The notes beneath the pieces are model-generated. The model did no database searches. It saw nothing but the letters and a program-made list of their open reading frames with translations, and had not been told where the DNA came from. The position numbers and the translations under genes were made by a program. Positions 51,801 through 64,000 of a stretch of DNA of 64,000 nucleotides are shown here, one piece after another (position 1 is the stretch's first letter; each line of letters begins with the position of its first letter). Source of the DNA: Euonymus europaeus (lineage: Eukaryota > Streptophyta > Magnoliopsida > Celastrales > Celastraceae); contig OY756966.1 of assembly GCA_963580455.1 (NCBI GenBank), forward strand, positions 16,433,001 through 16,497,000, given 5' to 3'.

Positions 51801-54800
51801 ACTATCAAAATTGCTCGGGATAGACTTTTTATTGTTCTTCTATGCCAAATTTTATGAGTATAAGCTTACTATATTATTTCAATGCCAAAACACCAACTTT
51901 CTATGACAAATGGACAAAACCGTTAAAAGCTCCTCCATAGAGAGAGTTGATCAACTTCGGACTATCAAAATTGCTCGGGATAGACTTTTTATTGTTCTTC
52001 TATGTCAAATTTTATGAGTATAAGCTTCCTACATTATTTCGATGCCAAAACACCAAGTTTCTATGACAAATGGACAAAACCGTTAAAAGCTCCTCCATAG
52101 AGAGAGTTGAGCAACTTCAGACTATCAAAATTGCTCGGGAGAGACTTTTTATTGTTCTTCTATGTCAAATTCTACGAGTAAAGCTTCCTACATTAGTTCG
52201 AAGCCAAAACACCAACTTTCTATGACAAATGGACAAAACCGTTAAAAGCTCCTCCATAGAGAGAGTTGATCAACTTCGGACTATCAAAATTGCTCGGGAT
52301 AGACTTTTTATTGTTCTTCTATGTCAAATTTTATGAGTATAAGCTTCCTACATTATTTCGATGCCAAAACACCAACTTTCTATGACAAATGGACAAAACC
52401 GTTAAAAGCTCCTCCATAGAGAGAGTTGAGCAACTTCGAACTATCAAAGTTGCTCGGGATAGACTTTTTATTGTTCTTCTATGTCAAATTTTACGAGTAT
52501 AAGCTTCCTACATTATTTCGATGCCAAAACACAACCTTTCTATGACAAATGGACAAAACCGTTAAAAGCTCCTCCATAGAGAGAGTTGAGCAACTTCGGA
52601 CTATCAAAATTGCTCGGGATACACTTTTTATTGTTCTTCTATGTCAAATTTTATGAGTATAAGCTTCCTACATTATTTCGATGCCAAAACACCAACTTTC
52701 TATGACAAATGGACAAAACCGTTAAAAGCTGCTCCATAGAGAGAGTTGAGCAACTTCGGACTATCAAAGTCGCTCGGGATAGACTTTTTATTGTTCTTCT
52801 ATGTCTAATTTTATGAGTATAAGATTCCTACATTATTTCGATGCCAAAACACTAACTTTCCATGACAAATGGACAAAACCGTTAAAAGCTCCTCCATAGA
52901 GAGAGTTGAGCAACTTCGGACTATCAAAATTGCTCCGGATAGACTTTTTATTGTTCTTCTATGTGAAATTTTACGAGTATAAGCTTCCTACAATATTTCG
53001 ATGCCAAAACAACAACTTTCTATGACAATTAGATAAAATCGTTAAAAGCTCCTCCATAGAGCGAGTTGAGCAACTTCGGACTATCAAAGTTGCTCGGGAT
53101 AGACTTTTTATTGTTCTTCTATGTCAAATTTTACGAGTATAAGCTTCCTACATTATTTCGATTCCAAAACACCAACTTTCTATGACAAATAGACAAAACC
53201 GTTAAAAGCTCCTCGATAGAGAGAGTTGAGCAACTTCGGACTATCAAAGTTGCTCCGGATAGACTTTTTATTGTTCTTCTATGTCAAATTTTATGAGTAT
53301 AAGCTTCCTACATTATTTCAATGCCAAAACACCAACTTTCTATGACAAATGGACAAAACCGTTAAAAGCTCCTCCATAGAGAGAGTTGAGCAACTTCGAA
53401 CTATCGAAGTTGCTCGGGATAGACTTTTTATTGTTCTTCAATGTCAAATTTTATGAGTATAAGCTTCCTACATTATTTCGATGCCAAAACACCAACTTTC
53501 TATGACAAATAGATAAAATCGTTAAAAGCTCCACCATAGAAAGAGTTGAGCAACTTCGGACTATCAAAATTGCTCTGGATAGACTTTTTATTGTTCTTCT
53601 ATGTCAAATTTAACGAGTATAAGCTTCCTACATTATTTCAATGCCAAAACACCAACTTTCTTTGACAAATAGACAAAACAATTAAAAGCTCCTCCATAGA
53701 GAGAGTTGAGCAACTTCGGACTATCAAAATTGCTCGGGATAGACTTTTTATTGTTCTTCTATGTCAATATTTAAGAGTATAAGCTTCCTAAATTATTTCG
53801 ATGCCAAAACACCAACTTTCTATGACAAATGGACAAAACCGTGAAAAGCTCCTCCATAGAGAGAGTTGAGCAACTACGGACTATCAAAGTTGCTCGGGAT
53901 AGACTTTTAATTGTTCTTCTATGTCAAATTTAACGAGTATAAGCTTCCTACATTATTTCAATGCCAAAACACCAACTTTCTATGACAAATAGACAAAACC
54001 GTTAAAAGCTCCTCCATAGAGAGAGTTGAGCAACTTCGGACTATCAAAGTTGCTCGGGATAGACTTTTTATTGTTCTTCTATGTGAAATTTTACGAGTAT
54101 AAGCTTCCTACATTATTTCGATGCCAAAACACCAACTTTCTATGACAATTAGATAAAACTGTTAAAAGCTCCTCCATAGAGCGAGTTGAGCAACTTCGGA
54201 CTATCAAAGTTGCTCGGGATAGACTTTTTATTGTTCTTCTATGTCAAATTTTACGAGTATAAGCTTCCTACATTATTTCGATGCCAAAACACCAACTTTC
54301 TATGACAAATAGATAAAATCGTTAAAAGCTCCACCATATAAAAAGTTGAGCAACTTCGGACTATAAAAATTGCTCGGGATAGACTTTTTATTGTTCTTTT
54401 ATGTCAAATTTTACGAGTTTAAGCTTCCTACATTATTTCGATGCCAAAACACCAACTTTCTATGACAAATGGACAAAACCGTTAAAAGCTCCTCCATAGA
54501 GAGAGTTGAGCAACTTCGAACTATCAAAGTTGCTCGGGATAGACTTTTTATTGTTCTTCAATGTCAAATTTTACGAGTATAAGCTTCCTACATTATTTCG
54601 ATGCCAAAACACCAACTTTCTATGACAAATAGATAAAATCGTTAAAAGCTCCACCATAGAAAGAGTTGAGCAAATTCGGACTATCAAAATTGCTCGGGAT
54701 AGACTTTTTATTGTTCTTCTATGTCAAATTTAACGAGTATAAGCTTCCTACATTATTTCAATGCCAAAACACCAACTTTCTATGACAAATGGACAAAACC

Positions 54801-57180
54801 GTTAAAAGCTCCTCCATAGAGAGAGTTGAGCAACTTCGGACTATCAAAATTGCTCGGGATAGACTTTTTATTGTTCTTCTATGCCAAATTTTATGAGTAT
54901 AAGCTTACTATATTATTTCAATGCCAAAACACCAACTTTCTATGACAAATGGACAAAACCGTTAAAAGCTCCTCCATAGAGAGAGTTGATCAACTTCGGA
55001 CTATCAAAATTGCTCGGGATAGACTTTTTATTGTTCTTCTATGTCAAATTTTATGAGTATAAGCTTCCTACATTATTTCGATGCCAAAAAACCAAGTTTC
55101 TATGACAAATGGACAAAACCGTTAAAAGCTCCTCCATAGAGAGAGTTGATCAACTTCGGACTATCAAAATTGCTCGGGAGAGACTTTTTATTGTTCTTCT
55201 ATGTCAAATTCTACGAGTAAAGCTTCCTACATTAGTTCGAAGCCAAAACACCAACTTTCTATGACAAATGGACAAAACCGTTAAAAGCTCCTCCATAGAG
55301 AGAGTTGATCAACTTCGGACTATCAAAATTGCTCGGGATAGACTTTTTATTGTTCTTCTATGTCAAATTTTATGAGTATAAGCTTCCTACATTATTTCGA
55401 TGCCAAAACACCAACTTTCTATGACAAATGGACAAAACCGTTAAAAGCTCCTCCATAGAGAGAGTTGAGCAACTTCGAACTATCAAAGTTGCTCGGGATA
55501 GACTTTTTATTGTTCTTCTATGTCAAATTTTACGAGTATAAGCTTCCTACATTATTTCGATGCCAAAACACAACCTTTCTATGACAAATGGACAAAACCG
55601 TTAAAAGCTCCTCCATAGAGAGAGTTGAGCAACTTCGGACTATCAAAATTGCTCGGGATAGACTTTTTATTGTTCTTCTATGTCAAATTTTATGAGTATA
55701 AGCTTCCTACATTATTTCGATGCCAAAACACCAACTTTCTATGACAAATGGACAAAACCGTTAAAAGCTCCTCCATAGAGAGAGTTGAGCAACTTCGGAC
55801 TATCAAAGTCGCTCGGGATAGACTTTTTATTGTTCTTCTATGTCTAATTTTATGAGTATAAGATTCCTACATTATTTCGATGCCAAAACACTAACTTTCC
55901 ATGACAAATGGACAAAACCGTTAAAAGCTCCTCCATAGAGAGAGTTGAGCAACTTCGGACTATCAAAATTGCTCGGGATAGACTTTTTATTGTTCTTCTA
56001 TGTGAAATTTTACGAGTATAAGCTTCCTACATTATTTCGATGCCAAAACACCAACTTTCTATGACAATTAGATAAAATCGTTAAAAGCTCCTCCATAGAG
56101 CGAGTTGAGCAACTTCGGACTATCAAAGTTGCTCGGGATAGACTTTTTATTGTTCTTCTATGTCAAATTTTACGAGTATAAGCTTCCTACATTATTTCGA
56201 TTCCAAAACACCAACTTTCTATGACAAATAGACAAAACCGTTAAAAGCTCCTCGATAGAGAGAGTTGAGCAACTTCGGACTATCAAAGTTGCTCGGGATA
56301 GACTTTTTATTGTTCTTCTATGTCAAATTTTATGAGTATAAGCTTCCTACATTATTTCAATGCCAAAACACCAACTTTCTATGACAAATGGACAAAACCG
56401 TTAAAAGCTCCTCCATAGAGAGAGTTGAGCAACTTCGAACTATCGAAGTTGCTCGGGATAGACTTTTTATTGTTCTTCAATGTCAAATTTTACGAGTATA
56501 AGCTTCCTACATTATTTCGATGCCAAAACACCAACTTTCTATGACAAATAGATAAAATCGTTAAAAGCTCCACCATAGAAAGAGTTGAGCAACTTCGGAC
56601 TATCAAAATTGCTCTGGATAGACTTTTTATTGTTCTTCTATGTCAAATTTAACGAGTATAAGCTTCCTACATTATTTCAATGCCAAAACACCAACTTTCT
56701 TTGACAAATAGACAAAACCGTTAAAAGCTCCTCCATAGAGAGAGTTGAGCAACTTCGGACTATCAAAATTGCTCGGGATAGACTTTTTATTGTTCTTCTA
56801 TGTCAATATTTAAGAGTATAAGCTTCCTAAATTATTTCGATGCCAAAACACCAACTTTCTATGACAAATGGACAAAACCGTGAAAAGCTCCTCCATAGAG
56901 AGAGTTGTGCAACTACGGACTATCAAAGTTGCTCGGGATAGACTTTTAATTGTTCTTCTATGTCAAATTTAACGAGTATAAGCTTCCTACATTATTTCAA
57001 TGCCAAAACACCAACTTTCTATGACAAATAGACAAAACCGTTAAAAGCTCCTCCATAGAGAGAGTTGAGCAACTTCGGACTATCAAAGTTGCTCGGGATA
57101 GACTTTTTATTGTTCTTCTATGTGAAATTTTACGAGTATAAGCTTCCTACATTATTTCGATGCCAAAACACCAACTTTCT
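48820..57180 (+). repeat. 2,720-bp (17-monomer) higher-order repeat, three copies
   Basis: Copies lie at about 48,820-51,540, 51,540-54,270 and 54,570-57,180. Markers are TATGCCAAATTTTATGAG with AAGCTTACTATATT (49,122, 51,841, 54,881), the two-base deletion GAGTAAAGCTTCC (49,457, 52,176, 55,215), AACACAACCTTTC (49,809, 52,529, 55,569), AAAGTCGCTCGGG (50,046, 52,766, 55,805) and CTCCTCGATAGAG (50,491, 53,211, 56,249). The copy 1 to 2 offset is about 2,719; copy 2 to 3 is about 3,040 because two extra monomers (CCACCATATAAAAAGTTG type, also seen at 48,092) sit between them at about 54,280-54,570. Confidence 0.85.
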
Positions 57181-60100
57181 ATGACAATTAGATAAAATCG
57201 TTAAAAGCTCCTCCATAGAGCAAGTTGAGCAACTTCGGACTATCAAAGTTGCTCGGGATAGACTTTTTATTGTTCTTCTATGTCAAATTTTACGAGTATA
57301 AGCTTCCTACATTATTTCGATTCCAAAACACCAACTTTCTATGACAAATAGACAAAACCGTTAAAAGCTCCTCGATAGAGAGAGTTGAGCAACTTCGGAC
57401 TATCAAAGTTGCTCGGGATAGACTTTTTATTGTTCTTCTATGTCAAATTTTATGAGTATAAGCTTCCTACATTATTTCAATGCCAAAACACCAACTTTCT
57501 ATGACAAATGGACAAAACCGTTAAAAGCTCCTCCATAGAGAGAGTTGAGCAACTTCGAACTATCGAAGTTGCTCGGGATAGACTTTTTATTGTTCTTCAA
57601 TGTCAAATTTTACGAGTATAAGCTTCCTACATTATTTCGATGCCAAAACACCAACTTTCTATGACAAATAGATAAAATCGTTAAAAGCTCCACCATAGAA
57701 AGAGTTGAGCAACTTCGGACTATCAAAATTGCTCTGGATAGACTTTTTATTGTTCTTCTATGTCAAATTTAACGAGTATAAGCTTCCTACATTATTTCAA
57801 TGCCAAAACACCAACTTTCTTTGACAAATAGACAAAACCGTTAAAAGCTCCTCCATAGAGAGAGTTGAGCAACTTCGGACTATCAAAATTGCTCGGGATA
57901 GACTTTTTATTGTTCTTCTATGTCAATATTTAAGAGTATAAGCTTCCTAAATTATTTCGATGCCAAAACACCAACTTTCTATGACAAATGGACAAAACCG
58001 TGAAAAGCTCCTCCATAGAGAGAGTTGAGCAACTACGGACTATCAAAGTTGCTCGGGATAGACTTTTAATTGTTCTTCTATGTCAAATTTAACGAGTATA
58101 AGCTTCCTACATTATTTCAATGCCAAAACACCAACTTTCTATGACAAATAGACAAAACCGTTAAAAGCTCCTCCATAGAGAGAGTTGAGCAACTTCGGAC
58201 TATCAAAGTTGCTCGGGATAGACTTTTTATTGTTCTTCTTCTATGTGAAATTTTACGAGTATAAGCTTCCTACATTATTTCGATGCCAAAACACCAACTT
58301 TCTATGACAATTAGATAAAATCGTTAAAAGCTCCTCCATAGAGCGAGTTGAGCAACTTCGGACTATCAAAGTTGCTCGGGATAGACTTTTTATTGTTCTT
58401 CTATGTCAAATTTTACGAGTATAAGCTTCCTACATTATTTCGATTCCAAAACACCAACTTTCTATGACAAATAGACAAAACCGTTAAAAGCTCCTCGATA
58501 GAGAGAGTTGAGCAACTTCGGACTATCAAAGTTGCTCGGGATAGACTTTTTATTGTTCTTCTATGTCAAATTTTATGAGTATAAGCTTCCTACATTATTT
58601 CAATGCCAAAACACCAACTTTCTATGACAAATGGACAAAACCGTTAAAAGCTCCTCCATAGAGAGAGTTGAGCAACTTCGAACTATCGAAGTTGCTCGGG
58701 ATAGACTTTTTATTGTTCTTCAATGTCAAATTTTACGAGTATAAGCTTCCTACATTATTTCGATGTCAAAACACCAACTTTCTATGACAAATAGATAAAA
58801 TCGTTAAAAGCTCCACCATAGAAAGAGTTGAGCAACTTCGGACTATCAAAATTGCTCTGGATAGACTTTTTATTGTTCTTCTATGTCAAATTTAACGAGT
58901 ATAAGCTTCCTACATTATTTCAATGCCAAAACACCAACTTTCTTTGACAAATAGACAAAACCGTTAAAAGCTCCTCCATAGAGAGAGTTGAGCAACTTCG
59001 GACTATCAAAATTGCTCGGGATAGACTTTTTATTGTTCTTCTATGTCAATATTTAAGAGTATAAGCTTCCTAAATTATTTCGATGCCAAAACACCAACTT
59101 TCTATGACAAATGGACAAAACCGTGAAAAGCTCCTCCATAGAGAGAGTTGAGCAACTACGGACTATCAAAGTTGCTCGGGATAGACTTTTAATTGTTCTT
59201 CTATGTCAAATTTAACGAGTATAAGCTTCCTACATTATTTCAATGCCAAAACACCAACTTTCTATGACAAATAGACAAAACCGTTAAAAGCTCCTCCATA
59301 GAGAGAGTTGAGCAACTTCGGACTATCAAAGTTGCTCGGGATAGACTTTTTATTGTTCTTCTATGTGAAATTTTACGAGTATAAGCTTCCTACATTATTT
59401 CGATGCCAAAACACCAACTTTCTATGACAATTAGATAAAATCATTAAAAGCTCCTCCATAGAGCGAGTTGAGCAACTTCGGACTATCAAAGTTGCTCGGG
59501 ATAGACTTTTTATTGTTCTTCTATGTCAAATTTTACGAGTATAAGCTTCCTACATTATTTCGATGCCAAAACACAACCTTTCTATGACAAATGGACAAAA
59601 CCGTTAAAAGCTCCTCCATAGAGAGAGTTGAGCAACTTCGGACTATCAAAATTGCTCGGGATAGACTTTTTATTGTTCTTCTATGTCAAATTTTATGAGT
59701 ATAAGCTTCCTACATTATTTCGATGCCAAAACACCAACTTTCTATGACAAATGGACAAAACCGTTAAAAGCTCCTCCATAGAGAGAGTTGAGCAACTTCG
59801 GACTATCAAAGTCGCTCGGGATAGACTTTTTATTGTTCTTCTATGTCTAATTTTATGAGTATAAGATTCCTACATTATTTCGATGCCAAAACACTAACTT
59901 TCCATGACAAATGGACAAAACCGTTAAAAGCTCCTCCATAGAGAGAGTTGAGCAACTTCGGACTATCAAAATTGCTCGGGATAGACTTTTTATTGTTCTT
60001 CTATGTGCAATTTTACGAGTATAAGCTTCCTACATTATTTCGATGCCAAAACACCAACTTTCTATGACAATTAGATAAAATCGTTAAAAGCTCTTCCATA

Positions 60101-63100
60101 GAGCGAGTTGAGCAACTTCGGACTATCAAAGTTGCTCGGGATAGACTTTTTATTGTTCTTCTATGTCAAATTTTACGAGTATAAGCTTCCTACATTATTT
60201 CGATTCCAAAACACCAACTTTCTATGACAAATAGACAAAACCGTTAAAAGCTCCTCGATAGAGAGAGTTGAGCAACTTCGGACTATCAAAGTTGCTCGGG
60301 ATAGACTTTTTATTGTTCTTCTATGTCAAATTTTATGAGTATAAGCTTCCTACATTATTTCAATGCCAAAACACCAACTTTCTATGACAAATGGACAAAA
60401 CCGTTAAAAGCTCCTCCATAGAGAGAGTTGATCAACTTCGAACTATCGAAGTTGCTCGGGATAGACTTTTTATTGTTCTTCAATGTCAAATTTTACGAGT
60501 ATAAGCTTCCTACATTATTTCGATGCCAAAACACCAACTTTCTATGACAAATAGATAAAATCGTTAAAAGCTCCACCATAGAAAGAGTTGAGCAACTTCG
60601 GACTATCAAAATTGCTCTGGATAGACTTTTTATTGTTCTTCTATGTCAAATTTAACGAGTATAAGCTTCCTACATTATTTCAATGCCAAAACACCAACTT
60701 TCTTTGACAAATAGACAAAACCGTTAAAAGCTCCTCCATAGAGAGAGTTGAGCAACTTCGGACTATCAAAATTGCTCGGGATAGACTTTTTATTGTTCTT
60801 CTATGTCAATATTTAAGAGTATAAGCTTCCTAAATTATTTCGATGCCAAAACACCAACTTTCTATGACAAATGGACAAAACCGTGAAATGCTCCTCCATA
60901 GAGAGAGTTGAGCAACTACGGACTATCAAAGTTGCTCGGGATAGACTTTTAATTGTTCTTCTATGTCAAATTTAACGAGTATAAGCTTCCTACATTATTT
61001 CAATGCCAAAACACCAACTTTCTATGACAAATAGACAAAACCGTTAAAAGCTCCTCCATAGAGAGAGTTGAGCAACTTCGGACTATCAAAGTTGCTCGGG
61101 ATAGACTTTTTATTGTTCTTCTATGTGAAATTTTACGAGTATAAGCTTCCTACATTATTTCGATGCCAAAACACCAACTTTCTATGACAATTAGATAAAA
61201 TCGTTAAAAGCTCCTCCATAGAGCGAGTTGAGCAACTTCGGACTATCAAAGTTGCTCGAGATAGACTTTTTATTGTTCTTCTATGTCAAATTTTACGAGT
61301 ATAAGCTTCCTACATTATTTCGATTCCAAAACACCAACTTTCTATGACAAATAGACAAAACCGTTAAAAGCTCCTCGATAGAGAGAGTTGAGCAACTTCG
61401 GACTATCAAAGTTGCTCGGGATAGACTTTTTATTGTTCTTCTATGTCAAATTTTATGAGTATAAGCTTCCTACATTATTTCAATGCCAAAACACCAACTT
61501 TCTATGACAAATGGACAAAACCGTTAAAAGCTCCTCCATAGAGAGAGTTGAGCAACTTCGAACTATCGAAGTTGCTCGGGATAGACTTTTTATTGTTCTT
61601 CAATGTCAAATTTTACGAGTATAAGCTTCCTACATTATTTCGATGCCAAAACACCAACTTTCTATGACAAATAGATAAAATCGTTAAAAGCTCCACCATA
61701 GAAAGAGTTGAGCAACTTCGGACTATCAAAATTGCTCTGGATAGACTTTTTATTGTTCTTCTATGTCAAATTTAACGAGTATAAGCTTCCTACATTATTT
61801 CAATGCCAAAACACCAACTTTCTTTGACAAATAGACAAAACCGTTAAAAGCTCCTCCATAGAGAGAGTTGAGCAACTTCGGACTATCAAAATTGCTCGGG
61901 ATAGACTTTTTATTGTTCTTCTATGTCAATATTTAAGAGTATAAGCTTCCTAAATTATTTCGATGCCAAAACACCAACTTTCTATGACAAATGGACAAAA
62001 CCGTGAAAAGCTCCTCCATAGAGAGAGTTGAGCAACTACGGACTATCAAAGTTGCTCGGGATAGACTTTTAATTGTTCTTCTATGTCAAATTTAACGAGT
62101 ATAAGCTTCCTACATTATTTCAATGCCAAAACACCAACTTTCTATGACAAATAGACAAAACCGTTAAAAGCTCCTCCATAGAGAGAGTTGAGCAACTTCG
62201 GACTATCAAAGTTGCTCGGGATAGACTTTTTTTTGTTCTTCTATGTGAAATTTTACGAGTATAAGCTTCCTACATTATTTCAATGCCAAAACACCAACTT
62301 TCTTTGACAAATAGACAAAACCGTTAAAAGCTCCTCCATAGAGAGAGTTGAGCAACTTCGGACTATCAAAATTGCTCGGGATAGACTTTTTATTGTTCTT
62401 CTATGTCAATATTTAAGAGTATAAGCTTCCTAAATTATTTCGATGCCAAAACACCAACTTTCTATGACAAATGGACAAAACCGTGAAAAGCTCCTCCATA
62501 GAGAGAGTTGAGCAACTACGGACTATCAAAGTTGCTCGGGATAGACTTTTAATTGTTCTTCTATGTCAAATTTAACGAGTATAAGCTTCCTACATTATTT
62601 CAATGCCAAAACACCAACTTTCTATGACAAATAGACAAAACCGTTAAAAGCTCCTCCATAGAGAGAGTTGAGCAACTTCGGACTATCAAAGTTGCTCGGG
62701 ATAGACTTTTTTTTGTTCTTCTATGTGAAATTTTACGAGTATAAGCTTCCTACATTATTTCGATGCCAAAACACCAACTTTCTATGACAATTAGATAAAA
62801 TCGTTAAAAGCTCCTCCATAGAGCGAGTTGAGCAACTTCGGACTATCAAAGTTGCTCGGGATAGACTTTTTATTGTTCTTCTATGTCAAATTTTACGAGT
62901 ATAAGCTTCCTACATTATTTCGATGCCAAAACACCAACTTTCTATGACAAATGGACAAAACCGTTAAAAGCTCCTCCATAGAGAGAGTTGAGCAACTTCG
63001 AACTATCGAAGTTGCTCGGGATAGACTTTTTATTGTTCTTCAATGTCAAATTTTACGAGTATAAGCTTCCTACATTATTTCGATGCCAAAACACCAACTT

Positions 63101-64000
63101 TCTATGACAAATAGATAAAATCGTTAAAAGCTCCACCATAGAAAGAGTTGAGCAACTTCGGACTATCAAAATTGCTCTGGATAGACTTTTTATTGTTCTT
63201 CTATGTCAAATTTAACGAGTATAAGCTTCCTACATTATTTCAATGCCAAAACACCAACTTTCTTTGACAAATAGACAAAACCGTTAAAAGCTCCTCCATA
63301 GAGAGAGTTGAGCAACTTCGGACTATCAAAATTGCTCGGGATAGACTTTTTATTGTTCTTCTATGTCAATATTTAAGAGTATAAGCTTCCTAAATTATTT
63401 CGATGCCAAAACACCAACTTTCTATGACAAATGGACAAAACCGTGAAAAGCTCCTCCATAGAGAGAGTTGAGCAACTACGGACTATCAAAGTTGCTCGGG
63501 ATAGACTTTTAATTGTTCTTCTATGTCAAATTTAACGAGTATAAGCTTCCTACATTATTTCAATGCCAAAACACCAACTTTCTATGACAAATAGACAAAA
63601 CCGTTAAAAGCTCCTCCATAGAGAGAGTTGAGCAACTTCGGACTATCAAAGTTGCTCGGGATAGACTTTTTATTGTTCTTCTATGTGAAATTTTACGAGT
63701 ATAAGCTTCCTACATTATTTCGATGCCAAAACACCAACTTTCTATGACAATTAGATAAAATCGTTAAAAGCTCCTCCATAGAGCGAGTTGAGCAACTTCG
63801 GACTATCAAAGTTGCTCGGGATAGACTTTTTATTGTTCTTCTATGTCAAATTTTACGAGTATAAGCTTCCTACATTATTTCGATTCCAAAACACCAACTT
63901 TCTATGACAAATAGACAAAACCGTTAAAAGCTCCTCGATAGAGAGAGTTGAGCAACTTCGGACTATCAAAGTTGCTCGGGATAGACTTTTTATTGTTCTT
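56060..64000 (+). repeat. 1,120-bp (7-monomer) higher-order repeat with copy-number variants
   Basis: The unit starts with the GACAATTAGATAAAA monomer, found at 56,064, 57,183, 58,307, 59,426, 60,066, 61,186, 62,786 and 63,746. Spacings are 1,119-1,124 (one unit carries a 3-bp TTC insertion near 58,235), 640, 1,120, 1,600 and 960. The 640-bp step (59,426-60,066) carries AACACAACC monomers from the 17-mer unit. The 1,600-bp step is a unit with three monomers duplicated (TCAATATTTAAGAG at both 61,927 and 62,407). The 960-bp step lacks one monomer. Seven-monomer order is TAGATAAAA / GATTCC-CTCGATAG / CGAACTATCGAAG / CCACCATAG-GCTCTGG / TTTCTTTGAC / TATTTAAGAG-CCGTG / CAACTACGG. Copies are close to identical, so this is the most homogenised part of the window. 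Confidence 0.88.

Larger units (their letters stand above)
15333..64000 (+). repeat. 160-bp satellite array, orientation B (about 304 monomers), running off the window
   Basis: Every monomer has the same orientation, with AAGCTTCC recurring at 160-bp spacing: 15,400 (phase 40 modulo 160), 17,480 (40), 45,463 (23) and 63,863 (23). The only large phase changes are at the three truncated monomers annotated separately; the rest are single-base changes or the 3-bp insertion at about 58,231-58,240. Several subfamilies are interleaved. One is AAATAGATAAAATCG linked to CTCCACCATAGAAAGAG; another is ACAAATGGACAAAACC linked to CTCCTCCATAGAGAGAG. No gene, RNA gene or unrelated insertion is seen in this 48.7-kb stretch. 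Substructure from about 15,530 to 19,620, 20,578 to 24,125 and 47,400 to 48,820 is ordinary monomer sequence in which I did not define a long HOR. Confidence 0.97.

Noticed and set aside
88..64000. CRISPR array
   Set aside because: The repeat unit is a continuous 160 bp with no alternation of constant repeats and unique spacers, and no cas genes are present.
88..64000. Relationship to the Arabidopsis 178-bp centromere satellite (shared GTGTTTTGG..TCGAA and GAGTATAAG words)
   Set aside because: From memory, these two words lie on the same strand in the Arabidopsis repeat but on opposite strands here, and the rest does not align. The resemblance is too short to assign a family; a database search of the 160-bp consensus would decide.

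Overview
This window is almost entirely one tandem satellite DNA from a flowering plant, probably a eudicot. There is no convincing protein-coding gene, tRNA or rRNA gene. The monomer is 160 bp (a consensus read by eye comes to 160 bases, about 37% GC). It usually carries one HindIII site (AAGCTT) and a 28-bp dyad, GAGCAACTT-(10 nt)-AAGTTGCTC. About 388 monomers are present. The plant assignment rests on the satellite style, on a solo LTR of plant type (TG...CA ends, 5-bp target duplication), and on a partial LTR whose terminus TGTCACGCCCCG resembles plant Ty3/gypsy LTR starts. The species cannot be named from sequence alone. The array is a candidate centromeric, pericentromeric or other heterochromatic block; nothing in the sequence says which.

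Layout: 1-87 is the edge of an LTR element on the minus strand, cut by the window start. 88-11,920 is satellite in orientation A, including an 11-monomer repeat and a 12-monomer repeat. At 11,920/11,921 the array flips strand. From there to 64,000 every monomer is in orientation B, apart from a 1,758-bp solo LTR at 13,575-15,332. Around the flip, monomers at about 9,780-11,430 are mirrored in matching order by those at 11,935-15,530. This makes an old inverted duplication whose right arm later received the LTR.

Orientation B is built from nested higher-order repeats (HORs): a 319-bp dimer x3 (19,621-20,577); a 1,440-bp 9-mer (24,125-28,560); a 4.8-kb 30-mer in four head-to-tail copies, one shrunk to 1.6 kb (28,040-43,250); a 960-bp 6-mer (43,170-44,660); a 640-bp 4-mer x2 (46,081-47,360); a 2,720-bp 17-mer (48,820-57,180); and a 1,120-bp 7-mer (56,060-64,000). 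Almost every size change is a whole number of monomers. Monomer length holds so tightly that the register drifts by only a few bases over tens of kilobases. Three short truncated monomers are the exceptions.

The history read from this is repeated unequal exchange between whole monomers, one inversion with duplication, and at least two LTR-element insertions. HOR coordinates were aligned by eye and are good to about one monomer; the LTR and strand-switch junctions are exact to within a few bases.
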